Assembly (NCBI GenBank): GCA_013400975.1
Contig: WBMZ01009448.1
Coordinates: 62,001 to 126,000 of the forward strand
DNA length: 64,000 nt
Source: Atrichornis clamosus
Taxonomy: Eukaryota; Chordata; Aves; Passeriformes; Menuridae
Reading direction: 5' to 3'
Shown: piece by piece, positions 1 through 12,100 of the stretch
How positions within the stretch are numbered: position 1 is the first letter of the stretch
Layout of the letters: every line of letters begins with the position of its first letter
Notes under the pieces: generated by a model
Databases searched by the model: none
Seen by the model: only the letters and a program-made list of their open reading frames with translations
Told to the model about the DNA's origin: nothing
Position numbers and translations under genes: made by a program

Positions 1-901
1 GCAATCTAGACTTTCTCTAGTATGCTGCAGCATTACACTGTAGCCCCAGTAACATTCTGAAGATCATTGTGAAAAATGCCTTACTTAATTTGAAAGCATT
101 TTATGTTGTTAACATTAAACTCTTGACCTAGATTACACAAAATGCCACAGTGCAGGCTGAGCTCCCTTAAATAGAATTAATTTTAGACAGGAAAACCTTG
201 ATCTTTATTTATCTCATTTCAAATTCAGTTCTAGCAAGGTTAGACCCATGTACAAGGAATCTCTTTAATGCATATGCAAAATCTCACCCCTGAGCTGCAC
301 TGCACAAGAAATGGGACAAAAGGAAAGAAAGCTGACTTTGTGCTTTTCATTGCCTTTGAGTGGCTTTTAAATTTCATGACCAGTTGTCTACTGAAAGCTG
401 CACAGGAAATGAGTGGTATAGATACTATTATTAGGAAAATACAAGACTAGGTCTGCTGTCTAGTCTGCTGCTGGCAGAGCCTTGCTGCTCGAGAGGTGGT
501 CAGGTGGGATATCTTCTAGCAGCTCTATCAAAAGCTCTCTGCCCAGATGGAATTACAGTAGGAAACCTCTGCACCAGCTTTAACAACATTGGGTTGTTAC
601 ATAAAAACTGCAGTTGACCCTAAATACAGACCCTAAATCTGAGTGCCACAGAAGCAATTGATTTTTTACTTTGCTTCTGATACTAAGGCATATGTGTATG
701 CCATGGGATTGTACTTAGGAGACTTCAGAATGCAGAACTGGCAATGCTGAAATAATCTGCCATCAGCAATTTGTAATCTCTGCAAGTACAGTGTTACCCG
801 TCTACAGTTCCTGGAAGAGTATTGTATCTCTTGCCCTTATCTGAAAATCTAAAGGGCTGTTTCCTTATCCCCTTTTCACTGTAAAAAGGAAACTCACCTG
901 G

Positions 902-967
902 GCACTGCTCTTCTATTATCTAGAAATCTTTGGAGTAGTTCTCCTGTGCTTGTCTGCTGTGTTGCTC
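902..967. repeat. 66-base direct repeat, copy A
   Basis: This sequence, from GCACTGCTCTTCTATTATCT to GCTGTGTTGCTC, recurs at 2919-2984 in the same orientation with three substitutions (63 of 66 identical). It matches no repeat family I recognise. Immediately at its left edge the minus strand reads CAG|GTGAGT, a consensus splice donor, which copy B lacks. Confidence 0.95.
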
Positions 968-2918
968 GCATTGGCACATCAGCCACAAAAAAACCCCATT
1001 ATGTGTGTCAGTGTAACATCACTCCCTTTAACCAAATCCAAACACCAAATTGCAAATGAGAGCAGCAGCTAAACAACTGGTCATTCAAAAGCCTCACTAA
1101 TTCAGTGTAATACTGCAGAGGGAGGTAGAATCACTCTAAATACAGCAATGTTCCAGAGCAAAATGTCAGAATTTTGGAGATATGCTAAATTCTCAGTGTG
1201 TATTTGTAGAGACTATGTCTTCAGTCATATTCTGTCAACATAGCACAATTCTATTACTTTCTTCCTTTTGAGAAGAGAAGCCAAAGAAACCAGGGCATAC
1301 TGAATGTTACTTTGTTATTTTATGCTCTGTGTGTCTTATTTTACCAAACTCTTACTTGTTTAACTATCTGTTGCCTTCAGTGTTAGGTCTCACTGCTTCT
1401 TGCTGGTCCTCTTTGCTCTTCTGTCATCCAGTGTACAGCAATGAACCAGACTTGAGCTTTTCATTTGTGAAGTGAGTGATGGCAGCAGTAATTTGGTAAG
1501 GAACGGGAGGGAGGAAGCACTAGTGCCCAGTTCTGATGTCCGCTTCTCCATGGGAGTGATGCTTGCGGTGTAAAACTTGGATGTGAAACTCAATTGTTTG
1601 ACAAAAATTCTTTGATCAGAATGAAACCAAAGGTTAGGCTTCCTGTACTTCATTTTACAAGCTGTGTGTAGTAACCCAAATTCATTAGAAATGTGATCAC
1701 ATATATTAGTACTAAAAGCTGTATTTTGTCTGTGATGTCATGAATTATATATACTATAAAGGTGGAGCTCATTTGTATTCTCCACTAAGTCATGATAAAC
1801 TAAAATTCTGATTACTCTTCCTTAAATCAACCTGAGCTGAAAAAAAAGAAAGATAAAAAAATTACACCTTGTGAAGAAGCTCCTCAAAATTCGTCACTTC
1901 ACAGCACAGTTGGAATTTTTCTTCCAGTCACTTGGTGAGGAAAAATTGAGAATATCTTCCAGAGTTCATTTACTCTTTTGCAGTATTGTTGCTAAAGCAC
2001 AAACAGGTACGTGACATTTAAAAAAATCTTCTTCCATATCCAGAATTTTAAGACTCCTTATTCAGAGTTTAAGTCAGTGTCCAATGAATCAAATAAAGGT
2101 TTCACCCAACAGGGACAGGACACAGGAGGAAATAATGTTCCTTTCTGGATTTGAAGTATTTTGGTTTGTAGAATTTAAAAAGTGATAGTTAAAATTGTTT
2201 ATGGCAAAACTTACCGTCTTCAGGATTGAAATGACTGTGATTTTATTCTCTAATTAAGCAGTAAGGTGTGAGTGACTGTAATTTCCACGCTTTCTGCAAA
2301 TGTCTTGGGGTGCTCACTTCAAGCAATCCAGGCATTCAGTAATTGCCCTGGAACTGAGTGTCATGTCACTGGTAGTAAAAAAAACTTTGAAGACGTAGGT
2401 AAGCTATCAGACAAGCAGGTCAAACTGGATGTGGAAGGATGAAGCCACTTCATAAAAGGGAGCACTTAATCACGTGGTGCTCTGGGGTAGTCAGTCACTG
2501 CACAGGTTACAGGTAGCTCCAGAACAGCCTCAGGAGTAGTGGCACTGACCACTGTGGAGGAGTAGTCAAAAATCCCAGCCAGGCTAAACGTTCCGATGTT
2601 GTCTCCACTTACCAGCTGAAGTTAGACTTGCTTTTAAAAGAACATTGCCCAGGCAGGCAGCTGTTGTCTGGGAAGCTGAGTGCTTTAGTCCTGTAGTTGA
2701 ATCAAAGATCTGCCGAGCCATCTGCAGCTGGGGGCAAGGAGATCTCGGCCTTTGGCCTCCAAGATAATGAGTCTACTACTTTCAGACAGCCTAATGTAGC
2801 CATCTAAATATATGTTGAAAATTCTTTTCTTACCTGCTACTGTCATTCTTCTTGAAAGAGTTTTTTGGTATGTCCCTGGTTAACCACCACTGACCTATGC
2901 TAGGGTATCACTCACTGA

Positions 2919-2984
2919 GCACTGCTCTTCTAGTATCTAGGAATCTTTGGAGTAGTTCTCCTGTGCTTGCCTGCTGTGTTGCTC
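2919..2984. repeat. 66-base direct repeat, copy B
   Basis: This is the second copy of the sequence at 902-967, 2017 bases downstream, with three substitutions relative to copy A. Flanks of the two copies do not align beyond a few bases, so the duplicated unit is sharply bounded. The high identity implies a recent duplication, gene conversion, or two members of a dispersed family. Confidence 0.95.
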
Positions 2985-3397
2985 TTGACCTTTCCCAACA
3001 TTTGCAGCATGAATTAGAAACAAATAGAATAACTCTTACTTAAGTCTCCTATTGGATTATGAAAAGCAGATGGTGATCCAAGCAGGGCTTGCTAGGGTGG
3101 GATGTTTTTAGGGGTTGGGAGGGGGGGAAGTGCTTGGGGGTTTTTCCTGCTGCTCAGGACTTTTTGAGCAGCAACAAAGACATAGGAGATGCAGTTCTTG
3201 ACTGAGTCTCAAACAGAGGGTTCTTTCATATGGAAACATATTTTTATATTACATTTGTACAGAATTTTCCCTATTTTGATCTCCCAACATTTTTAGATTT
3301 GCGCGTTGCTCAGATTTGATTTCTTTTGCAAGGTGTTACAAAATATATATTTTGTTTGTTAATGTATTATAAATGTAAAGCTAAATTTTGGTTGTCT

Positions 3398-3403
3398 AAT
3401 AAA
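3398..3403 (+). terminator. Polyadenylation signal, plus strand
   Basis: AATAAA lies in the context TTGTCTAATAAATGTGCACTG followed by a GT-rich element, preceded by AT-rich sequence typical of a 3' UTR end. It may end the gene entering from the left. Confidence 0.45.
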
Positions 3404-3425
3404 TGTGCACTGTGGTGGTATCTGA

Positions 3426-4554
3426 TTTATTGTTTTGCTGACTTGAATTCATTGATTCTTAACATGAAAAGAAAAGCTTGAGTCATTGTTGGGACTGGCT
3501 TGTTAGCATAAATGTGTGGAGTGCATTCATTTTAAAAGTAACTAAAAAGGGCTTGAGCAGCTAATGACTAAGAATACTTGATAACAAAAGTTAGAGTTAA
3601 GGTTCATACTAGTTCACAGGATTCTTTTAAGATTGTAGTCTGAAGATCCATGAGATTTTTTATCTTGTTCCCCATTACTGTTGGTTATGGCTACTCATAC
3701 TAAAGGAGTGTAAGACACATAGTAATTGCAATCTGATAACGTAAGTATGTATGAGATGAGAAGATCTGAGGTTTAGTGTTTGGGTGTATTTGGGGATTAA
3801 CTGTGGCAGAAATATTTGCAATGAACATGAAGATAATTTTTTTAAGATTGAGAATAGATTGAACCGTGCAAATTTGTAGAATATTCCAATATCTAGGATC
3901 TTTGTTTTGCCCAGGAATAGCACTGAATGATACATGGTCATAACTCCAGGGAACCTCCTGGAAGCATTATAAACTTCAGAAGGTAACTTTAGGCATCTCC
4001 ACTTGTGAATAGCTGTGTTGATATTTTTGTTGCAAGCTTTTTCTTTCCTTTTGAGCTGTTTTGTAAGTTTGATGGTTTTAAGTGCAAAGAGGGAAAAATG
4101 TATTTTTCTAGAAGAATGAATGTACCTGGGATTTAAGCACTACAAAAAGCATTTAATGAACATGATGGGCTGTCCGCCTATGAAATATATTTCAATAATG
4201 TCTGAAATGTAGTTCATTTGAGAAAAAAAGTCCTGAACATGCACTTACATTTACATGGAAAAAAACCCAAACACGGTGTGAATTGAATTCTGAAATATCT
4301 TTCTACAGGCAATAAGAACTATTTAATGTAAGTTATGTTAGACGTTTGGAGTAAATGTGATTATATCTTATGTTAATTTAAAGAACAATGTAACTGTCTG
4401 GGAAGGGAGTGAAATTAGAAAATATTGGTTTATGTTTCTGAAATCCAGGTTTCTATAGCTGAGTCTGTATTTGTTGGCATTGATCTTTTGTTGTGGCTAT
4501 TGAAAACCTGGACGAGAACAAGGAATAGACCTTTCTTTGTAAATGGACCTTGGC
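3426..4554. other. Sequence between two candidate polyadenylation sites
   Basis: AT-leaning sequence with no recognisable gene or repeat. If the signal at 4555 is used, this would be the distal part of a longer 3' UTR; otherwise it is intergenic. A minus-strand frame of 88 codons (3675-3941) has no recognisable features. Confidence 0.3.
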
Positions 4555-4560
4555 AATAAA
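4555..4560 (+). terminator. Second candidate polyadenylation signal, plus strand
   Basis: AATAAA lies in the context CCTTGGCAATAAAAATGGTG, followed by a T-rich stretch (TTCCTTCCTTTTTATATT). It is a good alternative end for a transcript from the left. Only RNA data can decide between this and 3398. Confidence 0.35.
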
Positions 4561-7500
4561 AATGGTGTTATTAAGAAAACTTCCTTCCTTTTTATATTCT
4601 GTTGCTGCAAAAGCAGTGAAAGGCAAAATTTGCAGAACCTTGCTTTTGTCAGAAAGATGTTGTGCATATGTGAATGTCAGGCATTTTAATCTTTAAGCTA
4701 GGTTAATTTGCGTTGTGTATGCAGGAAAGACATAGCATGAGAGGGAGCAGAAACAAGCCTGGAAGGGCAATGGAAAGTAGATGAGACCCAGGGTTAAGAG
4801 TGGCTGGGCAACATCTGAAATATCTGTGAATCACTTTGAAAGTGCCTGTCACGTGTGATTTCTTCCCCGAATACATCCTTGCACCCTCTGCCTCTTTCTC
4901 TGGTGCATGGCACCAGTTCAGTATATGGATTAAATCCAACCAAGTTATTAGTTAGATTCTTGTTAATTAGCCTCCACATCTATAGGAATTCATCACAGTC
5001 AGTATACATTCCTTGTGAAATGTTAATTCTCAAACTAGTCATTGCTCGAGGAGCTTTCTTAGGAAGAAATTCAGTTACATTGTACCATCAAATAAGCAAG
5101 CTAGGTATCAGAGGTAGGAGACAGCACTGTGATTTGCTATAAGATGCAAATATTAAATGTGGCGTATTGTGGAAAATGAACTTAAATCTGCTCCTGGCAG
5201 CTGAACTTTCTAAATTTTGCCAGTAATACTGGCTTTAAGGATGCCAATTCTATAATTTGTGGCTAGGAAGTTCCCCCCATTCAAGGGAACCACTGCTTTG
5301 TGGTTCTGTATCCTGATGCTTCAGAGCTTTTGCAGCCTTCTGTCTTGCCATTTTTCCTGTGTTTCTGTACTAAACCTTTCTGGACTCAGACGTTGAGTCA
5401 GACTGAGCGTCTTGCCCTGCATTACCAATGACCAGAAAGGGAATGAAAGCACAGCCTCCAAAACTGCTCTCATGCTGACTGGGTTGAAAATGAACTGGAC
5501 AGTAGTGCAGTGCTGCATTAGTCCACTCTTTTCTTAGTCCCCAGGAATGTAAAAGTGCAGCAAGTTGAACAGTCCTGTAAAAGGTAAATCTGCATCTTTA
5601 TCATTAAGATAATTCCAGCATAGTTACAGAAATAAGAAAGTGAAACTCTGTTAATACATATGTCTTTGTCAAAGTAACTCTCATCTAAGTAAAGATACAG
5701 TATTTGGAGATGGGTATCGTTATTCTTTGACACTTAACCTTTGTTCCTATATCAGGGAAGGATCATTGGGATTTCATGAATGCAGATATTTGAGCAGAAG
5801 AGAGTGCATTTCTTTTCAGCCATGTTAGAGCCTGTGTGAAGACAAAAGCTGTATTGGTACTTTCTGGTGATCTTGAACATGTGATGCATACAACTGGGAA
5901 TGAGACGTCACTGTTTGTGAGTGTATTCCCTGAAAATTCCATTGATTTTTAAACTGATACCTTTTATCTCTCAAATCAGATGTTGCAACTCCCTTCACTT
6001 CTCCTTAAGTTGTAAATCTCCAGGGGCAAAATTAGAAGAAATGTTTCAGACAAATGTTCACACACAGTTTAGGCAGCTGATCTGATGGGGGTGGTAAGTC
6101 AGTTTGGTTGGATGGTGCTCAGTTGTGTGTCTGCTTTTAGCTGAAGGATTTTACCAACATCTTATCTGCAAATATGTCTAGGTCTTAAAATTATTACTGA
6201 TTTTGGATGCTAGTTCTCTAAAATTAGATGAAATCAGTGTGTTACAGAGGCTCCAAATCAAGTCCCTTTGCTTTGTCTGACTGGTGGCAGACTTTGCTGT
6301 TCCATTTTGGCTTCTCTCTAATAAGACATTTGAAGCCCTTTATTAACTCTGTCTCGTTTAGTTGTTCCAGGTATTAAAGTTTTGAAGCTGAAAGAACAAA
6401 AATACTAGCTAATTTGAGAGCACAAGAGAAAAGAAACATCCCTATGTAGTATTGTATATGTAATCATGGCCTCTATCCAGGATATCAGTTACTTAACTGA
6501 TACTACAAAAAGCACGTCATCTGTGAGACTATCAGATATAACTGTCCACAGCCACACTTGTGTTTAAGTCTTGCTCTTTCTACACCACCACATAATCCTA
6601 TGCAAACCCTGTGGCTGGTGTGAGAAGGGCGTAACTTCATTCCAGAGTTCTTGGGAACAAGATGTGAGCAGCCTTGCTTTGCTGCTTCTCCGGTGTGCAG
6701 TTCACTTGAACTTGCTTATCACAGTTTATCAGCTTCAAGGCTTTCCTGTGAAAGTGTTGTTTGTAACCACTGTCTGTTAGATAACTTCTAATTCCAAATT
6801 AAAAATGCCAAAAGCTTGGGAGGGAAATAGGCTTGCTCAGCTCACAAAATTTTTGTTGAAACAGGTCTTGCCAGATTCTTTGTGAGTTTCTGAATAGATC
6901 TTCAGATGAGATGTTTTGTGAGGGAGGACAGCTTGTCAAATTTTGTCAAACCACAGATCTCTTTGAACAACAGTCTTGGAGCTAAGCTTCCTCTGTTTTG
7001 TCTGAATCTGAAAAGAAAGCCAGAGCTGTTATGGGAGATCAGAGCTGACTTTTCTCTGGCTGTGTTTAGATCAGCTCACATGGAGTGCACAGTGTTATGC
7101 TGGCATCAGCAGGCTTCACCTGTACTTTTGCTTACCAGGACATTGGACAGGTCTTTCCTGTTTGTAGTTTAGCCTTTATAGTGTATTTATATCTAACAGT
7201 TCATGGTGCACTTGGGAAGCTTAGTTCATGTTTGTAAAGCGCTTTGATGTTGCTGCTAAGCGTTAATCTTTTTATCACCTTGTCATAAAGAAATACTCTT
7301 AAAAGCATCATTCCACTCTTACTGCTTGCACCAAGTAATGCAGTTCCTGGTGAATACCTGCAGCTTTCCAGCAAATAATTTTCAGTTTTGTTTCCGCCCT
7401 TGAGTCATCTGAACAACTTCAAAATGTTAAGAAAAAACGTCTTCCTCCTAGCTTCTAGTATTGTTTGATTTAAGATTTGGACATAATTTGCAATGCTTCA

Positions 7501-10500
7501 CTATTGTCCAGTCTGATTAGTTCACAGGAATATTTTGCATGTTTGAAAAGAAGCCTGGTTTCTGTTTAATTAAAAAAAAAAAAAAATCAGTATATTTAGA
7601 ACCTTGTCCATCTTTCCTGCTTCATAGTAATGATAGTAAGGAAATGATTAATCATCTTAGAATTCAAACTGAGTGTGAGTCAGCCTTAGAATTTTGAAAC
7701 TGTTTTAGCATCTGTTTATATATAGGCTAAAAGAAACATGAAACTTAAAGAAAAATTCTTAAAGCAAGATACTGTGAGAAGTTTACCTTCAATTCAACCA
7801 TAGCAATATGATGTACAGACTATATCTGCAAAAGCCTGAGGTATTAGTTGCACAATTATTTGGAAAAAAATTGCAAAAATGGCACCATTTAAGTCATGAC
7901 AATTCAAAAGCAGGGTCACTAGAAAGGAACATGTGAACACTCTTCATCTGCTTCAGTGGCAGTCAGATGTCTTAATCTGAAACTGATGGGAAGTGTAGTC
8001 TGAAATAACGTGGAGGAGTTGGTGTAGGTGAGTAGACGTTCCCTTTTGCTGTTGCAGTTGGGACTGTGACAAACTTCCCTCCTTTGCTCTATTAGAGGGA
8101 AGTGTCTTAAGTGTTGGTAGTCATGAAGAAATCCTGAACTGTCTGAGAGTTATCAGTAACAGCACTGAAAACAAGGTATCTGTGAGCGTAAGAACCCCCA
8201 ACAGAGGTCAAATACAGCATATAATTTCATCAGAATAATTGAACAATTCCACTTGATCAGTCTGTTGTATACAGTATCTGTCAAAGACCATGGGAAGCTT
8301 GGGTTTTGTACAGTTTTTCATGTAGAGCCTTTTCTGTTAGAGTAAGATTTATCAGGAACTAGTTGAGAACAACTGGAGTGGGAATAGAAAGCCTGTATAC
8401 AGAAAAGAATAGATAATTCCTTGTAAAGCTTTTTTAGATTTCCCAAAATGAAGAACCAGAAGGGGCCAGCAGTCCAGGTCCTATAAGGCACTACAACAAT
8501 GAGACTTAACCAAGACTCACTCATTATATATTTCTTATAACAATAATTTAAACATTACCCTGAGTAAATGAAGTGAATGTATCTGAGGAAAACTAGTCTG
8601 ATTTCTCAGTATTTTCAAGAAAACAAATGCAGAAGTCACCAGAACCTGGTGCTAGAATATACCGTTGTCAGTTGGCAGGATTTCCTCAGCTCCCTGGTTG
8701 ATAATGTACCATTCATTCTGGAAGCTGAAATTTCTGGGTAATCCTGTGACTAACCTTATTAATATGAACACTTAATGATGTATTCTTTCTTAATTACTGA
8801 CTATGAGCTGGCTAACCAGAAGTTGATTCAAGAACTTCTCATTCTACTCCATGATATTGCAGAGATGTCCCTGCTCACACTGAGAATCAATAAAAAACAG
8901 ATGTGAATTATGAGTCAAACCCCATTACAATAAGTTTACAGTCTGTAAGTGATGACTTGTGTGCAGGGCTGGGTGTGTGACTTGAGTGCAAAGCAGTGGC
9001 ATTGTTTCTGTGTTAAAGGTAAGGAAAGCCTGTCACAGGCTAATGGCTCAGAATTGTACATATGGAGTCTGTGAATGACTCAAGAACTGAACTCAAAGCA
9101 ACTGCCTTTACTGATGACTGGTTTGAATTTCCAGTGGCAAGAGAGGTTATGTGTAATATCTGATGTTAAAATACATCTTCTAGACAAGATCTTTTTTCTA
9201 ATATGTATGAGAAAACTTTTCCATGTTACTCTAGCCCTCAAAATAATATGATGAGTAATTAGATGTTTTAAGAATAGTAATAGGACAAACCCAGAATGAT
9301 TGTTCAGCCACTCTGGATGAGAATCATCTGGAATATTGCCTCAGCTGTCAACAAGGATTGAAGAGCAGTTTCCCATGGTTTGGTTACATGTGAACTATAA
9401 ACCAACACATTTTTGGGGGACTCTAAATGACCAAACTCTGACTTCAAGCTTTTTGATGGAAAAAATGGGAATGAAAAAAAGATATTTCAGATCTTTTAAG
9501 GAGTGTATTTAATTCAAAGTGCGTTAAAAAATTTTCATGCAAGCCTTCCTTAGCCAAAATTACTTGAAATTGAGCAAGAAGTGATGTGTTCTGTCCAAGC
9601 AGGCACAGTCACAAGGTGTTTTTCAGAGTTTAGTAGGATACATTTTTTCCTCTGAAGAGCGCCATTTCAGGAGAAGGGCAGCAGACAGACAGATTTAGTG
9701 CTGACTAAGTACTTGTCAGTGTTAGCTCTTGACATTCTGCTTTACCCGTGGAGCTGTGATGTTTTTGAATTGCTTCTAAATTAAGGAAACAATAGGAAAG
9801 TATTTCTCAACTCTCAGAAATGAAGTTCCGCAAACAGGCAATTTCCAAACGTTGCAGTGCAAGTTCTCTGCCTTTGTCCACGTTTGAGATATGCCTCAGA
9901 CTGGAGTTCTGGGGCAGTTATTAGTTTACCATTGTGATGGCTTTTGTGGTTTTGTTTTGGCTTGCTTGTTTTGTTTTAGTGTAAGAAAGAAAAATTTAAA
10001 ACAATTCTTCCCGCCTGAAACCTGAGAGCTGTGACACTTCCACAAGTATGAGCTGGCCCTTTGTAGAGATACTCCTGTGCTCTGGGTTTGGATCTGCAGC
10101 TGTATCCCGTTTCAGTCTGCCTGGAGAAGGAAACTTGTACCTCTTCACTTGGACACTGCTTTGAGAGGGAGAGCCAGCGTTTGGCCCACGGGATGGAGGG
10201 TTCTTTTCAGAGCAGTTCCAAGTCTATGCACGGTAACTTCTCCCTGTAGGATATTTTATTTTTAGGTGGTAGATCCAGTACACCTCTGTATAGCCAACCC
10301 AGAGGATCTGACAGGCAAACAGGAGCAGCTGCTCCTTGTTTTCTTAGCTTTCCTCCTATGTTCCAAGAGGCTTGGGAGGATGGATCCTCAGCTCAGTGTG
10401 CAATGTGAAATCCTATTCTTTATATTATAGCAGGGAGTGAAGAGAGAGAATAAAGTGAGAATCTGTAATTCAACCTGCTTGCACCAAGACAGAAAAACAA

Positions 10501-12100
10501 AACCTGGATGCACAAGGCATAAAATAAGCAAGTGGTCCTCAATTAACTTTGCAGTCTTGGAGCAAACTAAGCAGCTTGTTGCTCCATGCTCCTTCCAGAG
10601 TCACTCGGGAACACGTAGTGGTGGGAAGGTGGCTGGGAGCTGTGCTCTCTGAACAGAGTGCAGTGGATGGTTTGCAAAATGAGACAAGATCTTTCCCTGT
10701 GCAAGAGTTACCACAGTGCTGAACAGCATTGCAGCAAGAAAGAGGCATCCTGAACTGTATTATCTACCACGCCAGGGAACTCCTGGGCTTTTCTGCTGCC
10801 TCTTAGGCTTTGATTCTGCTGTTTCTGAGCTCTGTGACTGAAAAATAATTGTGTTTATGGCCCCACTGATTACAGGGCCTAAGTGTGTATTTTGCACTTT
10901 CATTCATAGGACCTGAGTGTGTAAAAAAAGTATTCTGCTGTCTCTTCTCATTCACTGAGGATTTGTTACCTGCCACAGAGCAGCATGCTTGGAGTGGTCC
11001 AGCCATACTGCAACTGCAGAACCACATTCCAGCTATGAGAACATCAATTTTGACAATTTTATTAATAGAGATTATTTATATTTATATTAGTGCACTAACT
11101 TGAATAATACTTATATTTTTGCCTGGGAGTTGTGTATCATTTGGTGCACAGGATTACAGCTTGCAGGAAAATCTGCACAACTGCTTCCAATAAAAATAGT
11201 GGGGTTTTTGAAGAAATAGATTAATAAGGATGAGCATCAGTGCATGTGTACATATAGACTCAGGAATCTTTGTGTCTCTGACTCCATGTTCATTCAACAA
11301 GAGTTAAAGCCGAAGGCAAAGAGAGGAAGTAGAGCAGTACCTGCTGCAGGTGCTTGGTGCAGAACACCACTGGCCTGGTCTTAGTTTTCCCTTCAGAACT
11401 GAAACCTGCTGAACTGATCAGTGAGCCTGTTCTGCTTGGACAGACACTCTGGAGTCTTGTTTGGTTTCTCTTTTTCTGTTCCAGCTGCTCTAGGATGTGG
11501 TTAATTCTACAGTGTTGCAGTGTGGCTAGAGGGGCAATTACTGGTTGTGTGAAACTGGAGAGAAATGGGTGGTTAAGTCTGCTTCAGATGTAATTAAGTC
11601 TGAAATGGCTCGGTGGTCACATTAGACATGCTAATTTTAAGCTCTCTTATTGGTTTAGGCCATAGCCATTTGTTACATAAAGAGGCAAAGGATTTTCTTT
11701 TGTCCTTCAAATGATTTTTTTGTGGGAGTGTGAAAAAACCAGGGTTCTTCAAAGCATCAAGACAGTAATACCCACTACAGACTGCTTGTCCTGCCAAAAT
11801 AAATTAGTTAAGAAACCTCGAACCCTTTTTTTTAATGGAAAAAAGATCTAATCATCCTTTTTTGTCCATTGGTGAAACAAACTATGCGTGCAAGGTCATC
11901 CTATGGGTGGCTATTGCACTATCTGTGGTCCAGAGATGGACTTTTAATGTCAAGTTTGTCATGCAAAAGCTTAAATTGCGTACTTTCAGGAGTGTGTCAC
12001 GTCAATATATTTTTCCTTGCAGAAAATGGTTTAAGAAGTCTTTTGCTCCTGCCTTTGTCTTGTAAGTTTCTATGTTCTTGTATATATTGATGTAATTCAT
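4561..12100. other. Gene-free stretch
   Basis: I recognise no exon, RNA gene or mobile element. Reading frames are all under 100 codons and show no family motifs. A poly-A run of 15 lies at 7572-7586, without a recognisable retroposon before it. AATAAA occurs at 8889 without a convincing 3' end context. The base composition is uniform and AT-leaning. Confidence 0.6.

Larger units (their letters stand above)
1..3425 (+). other. Possible 3' UTR of an upstream plus-strand gene (CLEC16A by gene order)
   Basis: No coding exon is visible; the longest frames are under 90 codons and unrecognised. The stretch ends in a good polyadenylation context, with an AT-rich run, AATAAA at 3398-3403, and GT-rich GTGGTGGTA after it. 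In other vertebrates CLEC16A lies on this side of SOCS1 in the opposite orientation and its mRNA has a multi-kilobase 3' UTR. That makes it the leading candidate, but no CLEC16A protein sequence is present here. The alternative is intergenic DNA or an intron. Two 66-base near-identical copies lie inside it. Confidence 0.3.

Noticed and set aside
7572..7586. A15 run as a possible retroposon tail
   Set aside because: No SINE, LINE or processed-gene sequence could be recognised before it, and no target-site duplication was seen.
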